Shown here piece by piece: positions 1-7,181 of a stretch of DNA of 20,300 nt (positions are counted from its first letter, which is position 1; every line of letters starts with the position of its first letter). Position numbers and translations under genes: made by a program. The stretch is from contig JBNJDE010000031.1 in assembly GCA_051744605.1 (NCBI GenBank), positions 1 through 20,300 on the forward strand. Direction: 5' to 3'. Origin of the DNA: Halanaeroarchaeum sp051744605 (GTDB taxonomy: Archaea > Halobacteriota > Halobacteria > Halobacteriales > Halobacteriaceae). Under the pieces are notes generated by a model that did no database searches, was not told where the DNA came from, and saw nothing but the letters and a program-made list of their open reading frames with translations.

Positions 1-930
1 CTCGTCTTCCATCTCGGTCGCGAACGGGATGTGGGTGTCCGCGACGCCCACGCGCTGGAGCGGCGCGTCGAGACTGTAGAACTCGTCCTCGACGACGCGC
101 GCCATGACCTCGGCGTGAGTGCCGTAGGAGAGGGGGCTCTCGTCGGCGACGACGAGCCGACCCGTCTTGCGGACGCTCTCGGTGATGGTGTCGGTGTCGA
201 GCGGATACAGCGACCGCAGGTCGATGACCTCCAGGTCGACGTCGCCGGCCAATTCCTCGGCAGCTTCGAGCGACTCGCCGACCAGCCGCTGGGTCGCGGC
301 CACGGTCACGTCGGCGCCCTCGCGCTCGACGTTAGCTTCGCCGATCGGGATCGTGAACTCGGAGTCGGTCGGGACCGGCCCGTCCTGCTCGTAGATCATC
401 TTGTTCTCGAAGACGAACACCGGGTCATCGGATCGGATGGCGGATTTCGTCAGGCCCTTCGCGGCCCGGGGCGTCCCGGGAGCGACGGCTTTGAGTCCGG
501 GGAAGTGCGCGATCCAGGTGTGCGGCGTGCCCGAGTGCTGGCTCGCCGCACCCTGGCCGCCACCCTCGGTGGTACGAATCGTGATCGGCATGTCCGTCTT
601 CCCGCCGAACATGTACCGCATCTTCGCCATCTGGTTCGAGATCTGTTCCATCGCGACGCCCATGAAGTCCGAGAACATGAGCTCGACGACCGGTCGGGTG
701 CCGGTCGCGGCCGCGCCGACGCCGGCGCCGGTGAATCCCGCTTCGCTGATGGGCGTGTCACGAACGCGTCGTTCGTCGAACTCCTCGAGAAGGCCATCGG
801 TGACGTTCAGAACGCCACCGTAAGCGCCGACGTCTTCGCCCATGATAAAGACGTCCTCGTCCCGTTCCATCTCCTCGCGAAGTCCGGCACGGATGGCCTC
901 GCGAACCGTCATCGTTTCAGTTTCTGTCAT
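1..930 (-). CDS. 2-oxoacid dehydrogenase E1 component, beta subunit (partial)
   Basis: This is the thiamine-diphosphate-dependent E1 beta subunit (transketolase-like) of a pyruvate/acetoin/branched-chain 2-oxoacid dehydrogenase complex. 310 codons are visible; the C-terminus lies beyond position 1. The translation begins MTETETMTVREAIRAGLREE. It shows GEDVGAYGGV at about residues 31-40, the family motif RDTPISEAGF (57-66, with the ThDP-contacting Glu63), and EGGGQGAASQHSG (122-134) with the conserved His132 thought to act in acyl transfer to the lipoyl domain. The ATG overlaps the E1 alpha stop codon as ATGA, and a strong Shine-Dalgarno lies 6 nt upstream, so the start is well supported and translation is probably coupled to alpha. 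E2 and E3 genes would be expected further left but are not visible. The substrate is not determined; motifs fit the acetoin/pyruvate branch. Confidence 0.93.
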   Translation of the reverse strand, partial: MTETETMTVREAIRAGLREEMERDEDVFIMGEDVGAYGGVLNVTDGLLEEFDERRVRDTPISEAGFTGAGVGAAATGTRPVVELMFSDFMGVAMEQISNQMAKMRYMFGGKTDMPITIRTTEGGGQGAASQHSGTPHTWIAHFPGLKAVAPGTPRAAKGLTKSAIRSDDPVFVFENKMIYEQDGPVPTDSEFTIPIGEANVEREGADVTVAATQRLVGESLEAAEELAGDVDLEVIDLRSLYPLDTDTITESVRKTGRLVVADESPLSYGTHAEVMARVVEDEFYSLDAPLQRVGVADTHIPFATEMEDE

Positions 931-1970
931 TGGCTGTCACCTCCACGTCCGTCGGCACGGAGATCGCCGACGAACCGTTCGATTTCCGGTGCCGGGTCCG
1001 CGAACATGTCCGTGTACGCGTCCTCCGGCGCGGGACGGTCGGCGTCGCGAGCGAAGTCCACGGCAGCCTCGATCTCCGCTGCTACCTCCTCGCGCATCGT
1101 CTGTAGTTCGTCCTCGTCGATGTCCCCGCGGTCGAGGAGTCGTTCCTCGAAGGAATCGATGGGATCTCGCTCCTCGCGCCATTCGCTGACGTCCTCGTCG
1201 GTGCGGTACTCCTGTGGGTCGCCCTCGAAGTGCCCGCGGTAGCGATACGTCTCGGCCTCGATGAACGTCGGCCCGTCGCCGGCGATCGCCCGTTCGCGGG
1301 CCTCCGCGACGGCTTCGTGAACGGCCGTGACGTCCATGCCGTCGACGGTAAACCCGGGGATGTCGTAGGCCTCTGCGGTCTCGCTCAGGTTCTCGACGTT
1401 GTGCTGGTCCTCGACTGGCGTCCCCTCTCCGAAGTGGTTGTTCTCGACGACGTAGATCGCCGGCAGGTCCCAGGTGGCGGCGAGATTGATCGCCTCGTGT
1501 ACCTGGCCCTGGGCGACGGCGCCGTCACCGAGGAATCCCAGTGCGACTTCGTCCGAGTCCCGATAGGACGCCGACAGTGCGGCGCCCGTCGCCATCGGCG
1601 GGCCGGCACCGACGATGCCGTTTGCGCCGAGCATGTTGGCGTCGACGTCGGCGATGTGCATCGATCCGCCCTTGCCGTTGTTGTACCCCTCTACGCTCCC
1701 GAGTAGCTCGGCCATCATCAGCTTCGGGTCGAGCCCCTTCGCGATGGAGTGGCCGTGTCCACGGTGTGTGCTCGTGATGTAATCGCTTTCCTCCAGCGCA
1801 CTGCATGCACCGACGCCCACGGCCTCTTCGCCGATGTACAGGTGAACGAAGCCGGGGATTTCCCCGTCAGCGAACATGTCACTCGCCGTCTCCTCGAACT
1901 CCCGAATCGTGAGCATTCGGCGGAGAATCTCCGTTCGACCGTCTGTGGTATCTATCGGTATCGAACCCAT
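927..1970 (-). CDS. 2-oxoacid dehydrogenase E1 component, alpha subunit (acetoin/pyruvate dehydrogenase type)
   Basis: This is the ThDP-binding alpha subunit, which decarboxylates a 2-oxoacid or cleaves acetoin and passes the acyl group to lipoyl-E2. From the ATG at 1970 it has 347 residues, normal for the family. The ThDP motif starts at GDGAVAQGQ (148-156) and ends at VVENN (174-178). THRGHGHSIAKG (69-80) and GKGGSMHIAD (99-108) match acetoin-dehydrogenase-like E1 alpha, and YRYRGHFEGDP lies near residue 245. An in-frame ATG at 1997 exists but sits inside the T/A-rich promoter element, so 1970 is preferred as a leaderless start. It is co-transcribed with E1 beta (4-bp overlap). Haloarchaea generally oxidise pyruvate through a ferredoxin oxidoreductase, so the physiological substrate of this complex is open. 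Confidence 0.93.
   Translation of the reverse strand: MGSIPIDTTDGRTEILRRMLTIREFEETASDMFADGEIPGFVHLYIGEEAVGVGACSALEESDYITSTHRGHGHSIAKGLDPKLMMAELLGSVEGYNNGKGGSMHIADVDANMLGANGIVGAGPPMATGAALSASYRDSDEVALGFLGDGAVAQGQVHEAINLAATWDLPAIYVVENNHFGEGTPVEDQHNVENLSETAEAYDIPGFTVDGMDVTAVHEAVAEARERAIAGDGPTFIEAETYRYRGHFEGDPQEYRTDEDVSEWREERDPIDSFEERLLDRGDIDEDELQTMREEVAAEIEAAVDFARDADRPAPEDAYTDMFADPAPEIERFVGDLRADGRGGDSQ
937..944 (-). promoter_or_regulatory. Shine-Dalgarno of E1 beta
   Basis: On the minus strand GGAGGTGA lies 6 nt before the ATG of E1 beta, inside the last codons of E1 alpha. It fixes the beta start and suggests independent or coupled initiation, unlike the apparently leaderless alpha gene. Confidence 0.8.
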
Positions 1971-1994
1971 ATGTGAACCATCCGTCCCTACCAC

Positions 1995-2002
1995 CATAAA
2001 AT
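1995..2002 (-). promoter_or_regulatory. TATA-like promoter of the E1 alpha-beta operon
   Basis: The minus strand reads ATTTTATG here, centred about 28 bp upstream of the ATG at 1970. That spacing would place the transcription start at or next to the start codon (leaderless). It argues against the longer ORF beginning at 1997. Confidence 0.6.
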
Positions 2003-2175
2003 TTCATACGAATGGTGATTTCGCACGGCAGTGGCCCACAACCGAGCGGCCAGGTGCGTCAGGGCGATAGCGAAAACCCCCCGACGGTGTCCCAATCACG
2101 GGCCCCGACCGGTTCGTACTCGATGGTACCCTCGAACCCGCCGATTAGTTATCGAAAGAGATACAATCCCGACCA

Positions 2176-2209
2176 CGAACCGTCGCGTTCGGGCCGTTCG
2201 TCTCGAACG
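2176..2209. promoter_or_regulatory. Cluster of GTTCG/CGAAC half-sites upstream of hsp20
   Basis: CGAAC-N6-GTTCG (2176-2191) is followed by the perfect inverted repeat CGTTCG-tct-CGAACG (2195-2209). The pair ends about 22 bp before the TATA-like element of the small heat-shock gene, a reasonable site for an operator or activator. No regulator is identified. Confidence 0.4.
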
Positions 2210-2231
2210 ATGCCGAGCGAGGAGGCCAATC

Positions 2232-2239
2232 TTTTTGTT
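2232..2239 (+). promoter_or_regulatory. TATA-like element of hsp20
   Basis: TTTTTGTT is centred about 29 bp before the ATG at 2265, consistent with a leaderless or near-leaderless transcript. The match to a TATA box is imperfect (TTTTTG rather than TTTAWA). Confidence 0.45.
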
Positions 2240-2264
2240 CTTTGCAGAGCAACGTATCAACGTC

Positions 2265-2687
2265 ATGCGACGAGGAAACCCCTTCGAGGACATCGAGCGG
2301 ATGCTAGAACGAATGAGCGAGCAGTTCGAGGACGTCTCCGGAAGCGACCTCGGATTCCAGCGCCGTCTCAACGTCGACGTCGAGGACCGACCGGAGGAGT
2401 ACGTGGTGACCGCGGACCTGCCCGGGTTCGGCAAGGACGACATCGAGGTCGAACTCGCCGAGCAGACCCTCCGCATCGCCGCCGAACAGGAGTCCGAAGC
2501 GGAAACAGAGGAGCCGGGGCGGTACGTCCGGCGCGAACGGAGCCGTGAATCGATGAGTCGGTCGGTATCCCTGCCCGAGGCAGTCGAAGAGGAGGGCGTC
2601 GAAGCCCGGTTCAAGAACGGGGTCCTGACGGTGACCCTGCCGAAGGCGTACGGCAGCGAGGACACCCACCAGATCGACATCGAGTAA
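2265..2687 (+). CDS. hsp20: Small heat-shock protein, Hsp20/alpha-crystallin family
   Basis: A 140-residue ATP-independent holdase that binds unfolding proteins. The start at 2265 (MRRGNPFEDIERMLERMSEQ) gives the usual short amphipathic N-terminal arm; the open frame upstream is arginine-rich and not protein-like. The alpha-crystallin domain spans about residues 45-135. It contains EEYVVTADLPGFGKDDIEVEL, the strand region RSVSLPEAVEEEGVEARFKNG, and the diagnostic A-x-x-x-N-G-V-L-T-V-T-L-P pattern (ARFKNGVLTVTLP) near the end. The acidic composition fits a haloarchaeal cytosolic protein. The gene is monocistronic and converges on the thiolase gene with only 29 bp between stop codons. A cluster of inverted repeats lies upstream of the promoter. 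Confidence 0.95.
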   Translation: MRRGNPFEDIERMLERMSEQFEDVSGSDLGFQRRLNVDVEDRPEEYVVTADLPGFGKDDIEVELAEQTLRIAAEQESEAETEEPGRYVRRERSRESMSRSVSLPEAVEEEGVEARFKNGVLTVTLPKAYGSEDTHQIDIE

Positions 2688-2716
2688 CCGACGACCGGCC
2701 GGGCGGTTTCGACCGA

Positions 2717-3892
2717 TCAGACCCGCTCGACGATCGTGGCGATACCCTGTCCGAACCCGATGCACATCGTCGAGAGGCCGACGTCCTGTCCCGTTCTGTC
2801 GAGTTCGTGAACGAGTTTCGTGAGGAGGCCAGCCCCCGTCGCGCCGAGGGGATGCCCGTGAGCGATCGCCCCACCGTTGACGTTCGTGTCGGCCCAGTCC
2901 GCACCGGTCTCCTCTAACCAGGCGAGGACGACCGAGGCGAAGGCCTCGTTGACCTCGAAGAGATCGACGTCGTCGATGGTCATGTCCGTCTTCTCGAGGA
3001 CGCCCGCCGTGGCCGGAATGGGGCCGGTCAGCATCGTGACTGGATCGACCCCGACGACCTCGGACTGGACGACGCGGGCCATCGGGTCCCAGCCCATCGC
3101 GTCGGCGGTCTCCCGACTCGTCACGAGCAGGGCACTTGCCCCGTCGACGATACCCGAGGAGTTACCGGCGTGGTGGACCCCCTCGCCTTCCTCGCGGAAC
3201 GCCAGCGGTAGTTTCTGCAGGTCCTCCGCCGTGGTTCCGGGACGGGGATGGCCGTCCCGCTCGACGGTGATGGGGTCGCCATCGAGGGTCGTCTCCACGG
3301 GCACGACCTGGTCGTCGTAGTAACCGGCTTCCCAGGCGTCGGCCCACCGCTGCTGGGAATCGACCGCCAGTTCGTCGACGTCGGCTCTGCCGAAGCCGTA
3401 GTCTTCGGCGATCCGTTCTGCGCCCTCGCCCTGGGACGTTGCCTCGTCGAAGTGATCGAAGTACGTGTCCGTCAACGCGTGTTCGTCGATGACGCCCCGT
3501 TCTGCGTCGCCGTCGCTCCCCATCGGGACACGGGTCATGTGCTCGACGCCACCGGCCACCACGACGTCGTGGAACCCCGCACGGATGGACGACGCGGCCC
3601 AGTTGACGGCCTGCTGGCCGGACCCACACATCCGATTCAACTGCACACCCGGGACGCCTTCCCCCCAGCCGGCGACCATCGGCGCGATCCTGCCGATGTT
3701 CAACCCCTGTTCGCCGACCGGCGTGACACAGCCGAGGACGACGTCCTCGATCGTATCTGGATCGAATCCGACCCGTTCCTCGAGCGCCCGCAACGGCTCT
3801 GCGGCGAGGTCCTGGGGATGCGTGTCCCTTAATCGGCCGTTCCGGTCCGCGAAGGGCGTCCGGACGGCATCGACGATGACGGCGTCGTGCAT
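2717..3892 (-). CDS. Thiolase (acetyl-CoA C-acyltransferase), classical FadA/AtoB type
   Basis: A 391-residue thiolase that condenses two acetyl-CoA or cleaves 3-ketoacyl-CoA. From MHDAVIVDAVRTPF, the nucleophile Cys89 lies in NRMCGSGQQA, His347 in GGAIAHGHPLGATGAG, and the second catalytic Cys377 in STMCIGFGQG. These positions are nearly those of well-studied bacterial thiolases. GGVEHMTRVPMG is the loop-domain signature. ATG 3892 gives the normal family length; an in-frame ATG at 3916 adds eight residues (MAAGEWRD) and cannot be excluded. No Shine-Dalgarno decides between them. It belongs to the classical thiolase family rather than the SCP-x-like thiolases that often sit beside DUF35 OB-fold genes in archaea; no such partner is present. 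Biosynthetic or degradative direction cannot be told. It is divergent from leuS, separated by 90 bp. Confidence 0.93.
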   Translation of the reverse strand: MHDAVIVDAVRTPFADRNGRLRDTHPQDLAAEPLRALEERVGFDPDTIEDVVLGCVTPVGEQGLNIGRIAPMVAGWGEGVPGVQLNRMCGSGQQAVNWAASSIRAGFHDVVVAGGVEHMTRVPMGSDGDAERGVIDEHALTDTYFDHFDEATSQGEGAERIAEDYGFGRADVDELAVDSQQRWADAWEAGYYDDQVVPVETTLDGDPITVERDGHPRPGTTAEDLQKLPLAFREEGEGVHHAGNSSGIVDGASALLVTSRETADAMGWDPMARVVQSEVVGVDPVTMLTGPIPATAGVLEKTDMTIDDVDLFEVNEAFASVVLAWLEETGADWADTNVNGGAIAHGHPLGATGAGLLTKLVHELDRTGQDVGLSTMCIGFGQGIATIVERV

Positions 3893-3952
3893 ATCCCGCC
3901 ACTCGCCCGCAGCCATCTTGAAGGTGCGGCCCAGGCCTGACGAGACAGAAGT

Positions 3953-3961
3953 CCTTTTTAG
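3953..3961. promoter_or_regulatory. A/T tract shared by divergent thiolase and leuS promoters
   Basis: The plus strand reads CCTTTTTAG, centred about 25-26 bp before the leuS ATG at 3983, good for a leaderless leuS mRNA. The minus strand reads CTAAAAAGG and could place a thiolase transcript start near 3930. It is the only strongly A/T-rich element in the 90-bp divergent spacer. Confidence 0.5.
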
Positions 3962-3982
3962 ACGGGCACCGAGACCACGGAT

Positions 3983-6817
3983 ATGGACTACGAGCCACGG
4001 GCAATAGAGCGAACGTGGCAGTCCCGCTGGGCGGACGAGGGGCGCTACGAGGCTGACCCCGACGACGGGGACGCCACCTTCGTAACGGTGCCCTACCCGT
4101 ACCCGAGCGGCGGCATGCACATCGGTCACGCTCGAACCTACACCGTCCCGGACGTGTACGCGCGATACCGTCGTCTCCAGGGCGACACCGTGCTGTTCCC
4201 CATCGCGTGGCACGTGACCGGGACACCGATCATCGGCGCAGTCAACCGGCTCCAGGAACGCGAAGCCGAACAGCTCTCGGTACTCCGGGACACCTACGGC
4301 GTCCCCGAGGACGAGCTCGTCGACCTCGAGACGCCCATGGGGTTCGCCCGGTACTTCATCGAGAACCACTACAAGAAGAACATGAAGGCGCTCGGTCTGA
4401 GCATCGACTGGCGCCGCGAGTTCACCACCAACGACGAGCGGTACTCGAAGTTCATCACCTGGCAGTACGAGACGCTCAGGGAGCGGGGCCGCCTCGAGAA
4501 GGGGCTCCACCCGGTCAAGTACTGCACCAACGAGGAGAACCCGGTCACCACTCACGACCTGCTCGAAGGCGAGGAGGCCGAGTTCCAGGAGTACACCCTC
4601 GTCAAGTTCCAGTCCGAGGACGCCGTGATGCCGATGGCGACCCTCCGCCCGGAGACGGTCCACGGCGTGACCAACGCGTTCGTCAAACCCGACGGCGCCT
4701 ACGTCAGAGCGACCGTCGACGACGAATCCTGGATCGTTTCCGAGGAAGCCGTCGGGAAGCTTCGCCTCCAGGAGCGTGCCGTGACCGTCGAGGAGACGTT
4801 CGGCGGTGACCAGCTCGTCGGGACGACCGTCACCAACCCCGTCACCGACGACGAGGTACTGATCCTCCCTGCCGACTTCGTGGACCCGGACAACGCGACC
4901 GGCGTCGTGATGTCAGTTCCCGCCCACAGCCCCGACGACTGGGTCGCCCTTGAGGAGGCGAAGGCTGACACGGCCCGCCTTCGCGAGTACGACATCGACC
5001 CCGAGGTCGTCGCGGCCATCGAGCCACGGTCCATCATCGACGTGGATGGCTACGGCGAGTTCCCGGCCCGAGACGCCGTCGAGGCGTTCGGCATCGACGG
5101 GCAGGACGACCCCGCGCTCGAGGACGCCACACAGGAGGTCTACAACCGCGAGTTCCACGCCGGACAGCTCAAGGACATGTACGGCGAGTACGCCGGGTCC
5201 ATCGTCGAAGACGTCCGCGACGAACTCAAGGCGGACTTCGAATCGCAGGGCGACTTCGACGCGATGTACGAGTTCTCCGAGCAGGTCGTCTGCCGGTGTG
5301 GCGGCGACGTGGAGGTCGCCAAACAGGAGACCTGGTTCCTGCGCTACAACGACGAGGACTGGAAGGCGAAGACTCGCCGGATCGTCGAGGAGATGGACGC
5401 CATCCCGGAGAACACCCGCGACCAGTTCTACCACACCATCGACTGGCTCAACGAGTGGCCCTGCATCCGGAACTACGGTCTGGGCACGCGGTTGCCGTGG
5501 GACGACGACTTCGTCATCGAGCCCCTCTCGGACTCGACGATCTACATGTCCTACTACACCATCGCCCACCGGATCCAGGACGTTCCTCCCGAGGAGCTCA
5601 CCCGCGAGTTCTTCGACGCCCTGTTCTACGGCGAGGACGCCGTCGATGATCCGCCGGAGCGCGCGCTCGACCTTCGCGAGGAGTGGGACTTCTGGTACCC
5701 CGTCGACTACCGCTGCTCCGCGAACGACCTCATCTCGAACCACCTGACCTTCTATCTCTTCCACCACGCGGAGCTCTTCGACGAGCCGAACTGGCCCCAG
5801 GGAGTCACCATCATGGGGATGGGACTACTCGAAGGCGAGAAGATGTCCTCCTCGAAGGGCCACGTGGTGTTACCCTCGGACGCCATCGAGGAGTACGGGG
5901 CTGACACCGTCCGCTTTTTCCTCCTCAACTCGGCGGAGCCCTGGCAGGACTACGACTGGCGCGACGAGGAGGTCCAGGGGACCCAGGACCAACTCGCCAG
6001 TTTCTGGCGGCGAGCCCAGTCGGTCATCGACCTGGACGCTCCCGACGAACGTCCGGACCTGCGGCGGATCGATCGGTGGCTCCTCTCGCGGCTCCAGCGA
6101 ACGATCCGCGACGTCACCGAAGCGATGGACGGGTTCAGCACCCGCCACGCCAGCCAGGACGCCTTTTACCAGCTGGAAGAAGACCTGCGATGGTACCGCA
6201 AACGTGCCGACCTCGACCGACCGGGGGCGAAGTGGACCCGAACCGAGGTGCTCCGCACGCGCCTGCGGCTCCTCGCGCCCATCGTCCCCTTCCTGACCAA
6301 CGAACTCCACGAACAGCTGGACGGCGTGCCGGTCGAGGACGCCGGCTGGCCGGAACCCGACTCATCGTTCGAATCCGAGCGGGTCGAACTGGAGGAGGAG
6401 CTCGTCGAGGCGCTGACGGACGACGTCCGGGACATCGTCGACGTCACCGAGACGGATCCCGACCACATCCAGGTGTTCACCGCTGCCGACTGGAAGCACA
6501 CGGTCTTCGAGGAGGTCGTGGAGACCGGAACCGACGTCGGGGCGGTGATGGGGTCGGTGATGGAACACGAAGGGCTCCGCGAGCGCGGCAACGCCGTCAA
6601 CGACCTGGTGCAGTCGCTGGTTCAGGACGTGCGCGAGCGCACGGACGACGAACTGGCCGCGCTGCTCGACATCGACGAGACCGACGTCTACGAGTCAGCC
6701 GCCGGCTTCCTCGGCCGGGAGTTCGACGCGACGGTCGATGTCGTTGAGGAGAGCGAGAGCGACGAGGAGAAGGCCGAGAGCGCCGAACCCTTCCGACCGG
6801 CGATCCTGCTGAGCTAA
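3983..6817 (+). CDS. leuS: Leucyl-tRNA synthetase (archaeal type)
   Basis: A 944-residue class I synthetase that charges tRNA-Leu with leucine and edits mischarged products. The Rossmann HIGH motif is HIGH at 46-49 within PYPSGGMHIGHART. The inserted CP1 editing domain contains the threonine-rich TLRPETVHG starting near residue 220 and the conserved VVMSVPAHSPDDW with Asp318/Asp319. A CRCG element follows, then the KMSKS loop as KMSSS at 620-624. An alpha-helical anticodon-binding domain and an acidic C-terminal tail follow. Length and order match archaeal/eukaryotic-type LeuRS. The start MDYEPRAIERTWQSRW is the expected N-terminus and sits 25-26 bp after a T-rich TATA-like element. The gene stands alone, with a 364-bp convergent spacer behind it. 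Confidence 0.98.
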   Translation: MDYEPRAIERTWQSRWADEGRYEADPDDGDATFVTVPYPYPSGGMHIGHARTYTVPDVYARYRRLQGDTVLFPIAWHVTGTPIIGAVNRLQEREAEQLSVLRDTYGVPEDELVDLETPMGFARYFIENHYKKNMKALGLSIDWRREFTTNDERYSKFITWQYETLRERGRLEKGLHPVKYCTNEENPVTTHDLLEGEEAEFQEYTLVKFQSEDAVMPMATLRPETVHGVTNAFVKPDGAYVRATVDDESWIVSEEAVGKLRLQERAVTVEETFGGDQLVGTTVTNPVTDDEVLILPADFVDPDNATGVVMSVPAHSPDDWVALEEAKADTARLREYDIDPEVVAAIEPRSIIDVDGYGEFPARDAVEAFGIDGQDDPALEDATQEVYNREFHAGQLKDMYGEYAGSIVEDVRDELKADFESQGDFDAMYEFSEQVVCRCGGDVEVAKQETWFLRYNDEDWKAKTRRIVEEMDAIPENTRDQFYHTIDWLNEWPCIRNYGLGTRLPWDDDFVIEPLSDSTIYMSYYTIAHRIQDVPPEELTREFFDALFYGEDAVDDPPERALDLREEWDFWYPVDYRCSANDLISNHLTFYLFHHAELFDEPNWPQGVTIMGMGLLEGEKMSSSKGHVVLPSDAIEEYGADTVRFFLLNSAEPWQDYDWRDEEVQGTQDQLASFWRRAQSVIDLDAPDERPDLRRIDRWLLSRLQRTIRDVTEAMDGFSTRHASQDAFYQLEEDLRWYRKRADLDRPGAKWTRTEVLRTRLRLLAPIVPFLTNELHEQLDGVPVEDAGWPEPDSSFESERVELEEELVEALTDDVRDIVDVTETDPDHIQVFTAADWKHTVFEEVVETGTDVGAVMGSVMEHEGLRERGNAVNDLVQSLVQDVRERTDDELAALLDIDETDVYESAAGFLGREFDATVDVVEESESDEEKAESAEPFRPAILLS

Positions 6818-7009
6818 TACAGGTTGGCGAACAGGCGACGGAGCGGTGGCGGTGTTTACACCTGCAAAGGGCAAGCAGCGATGCCGCCCTATTCCCGGAA
6901 CGGGCCGTCGCACTCCCGCCGTGTTCGTCCCGGGTCAGCGATCGAGGATACGCGTCGATGGCCGGGTTTCGGTATTTGAACCTTCGTGAAAACGAGAGCC
7001 AACCGTCGA
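6818..7009. other. Gene-free spacer after leuS
   Basis: No protein-like frame or RNA gene is recognised here on either strand. It holds small inverted repeats: GGTGT-tt-ACACC (6851-6862) and a short CCCG-gaa-CGGG stem near 6895. It leads directly into the hairpin array that fills the rest of the leuS/cyclodeaminase convergent spacer. Confidence 0.5.
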
Positions 7010-7179
7010 GCGGCGAGCATTCGCGACCCGAGCGGTCCGTCAGGACCCGGGAGGGTCGCGATTCGCCGCGCCGAAGGCGCGGTCGCCGAGGACCCCCGTA
7101 GTGGGGTCCGACGGCGATTTTTCCCCACGTTTTTGCCGAGTGGGGTGGCGAAGCCACCCCACGCAGAGCAAAAAGTGGG
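7010..7179. repeat. Nested inverted-repeat (hairpin) array
   Basis: Four consecutive stem-loops fill 170 bp. (1) 7010-7069: GCGGCGA and TCGCGACCC pair with GGGTCGCGA and TCGCCGC, around an inner GGTCC-gtca-GGACC. (2) 7066-7082: CCGCGCC-gaa-GGCGCGG. (3) 7083-7117: TCGCCG and GGACCCC pair with GGGGTCC and CGGCGA, followed by TTTTT. (4) 7124-7179: a perfect 10-bp stem GTGGGGTGGC-gaa-GCCACCCCAC, enclosed by CCCACgTTTTTGC and GCAAAAAGTGGG. Stems 1 and 2 share bases 7066-7069, so they are mutually exclusive at their edges. The array could be an intergenic repeat element, a bidirectional terminator or a structured RNA. The pairing is directly visible; the role is inferred. Confidence 0.75.
7083..7122 (+). 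terminator. Candidate leuS terminator (hairpin plus T5)
   Basis: Stem GGACCCC/GGGGTCC, extended by TCGCCG/CGGCGA, ends at 7117 and is followed directly by TTTTT (7118-7122). A T-run is the main requirement for archaeal termination. It lies about 300 bp behind leuS. On the minus strand the converging gene meets its own TTTTT (7174-7170) 8 nt after its stop. Confidence 0.45.
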
Positions 7180-7181
7180 TG

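Noticed and set aside
31..1242. 403-residue plus-strand frame over the E1 genes
   Set aside because: Antisense shadow of E1 beta and the end of E1 alpha, both of which have clear motifs.
3917..4663. Long N-terminal extension of the thiolase frame into leuS
   Set aside because: It would be antisense to leuS and non-homologous to thiolases. The thiolase fold begins at MHDAVIVDAVRTPF.
6597..7157. 186-residue minus-strand frame spanning the leuS end and the spacer
   Set aside because: Arginine/serine-rich, overlaps leuS antisense, has no motif and passes through the palindromic array.
7010..7179. Possible CRISPR array
   Set aside because: The repeats are inverted within each unit, differ between units and have no regular spacers; no cas genes are near.
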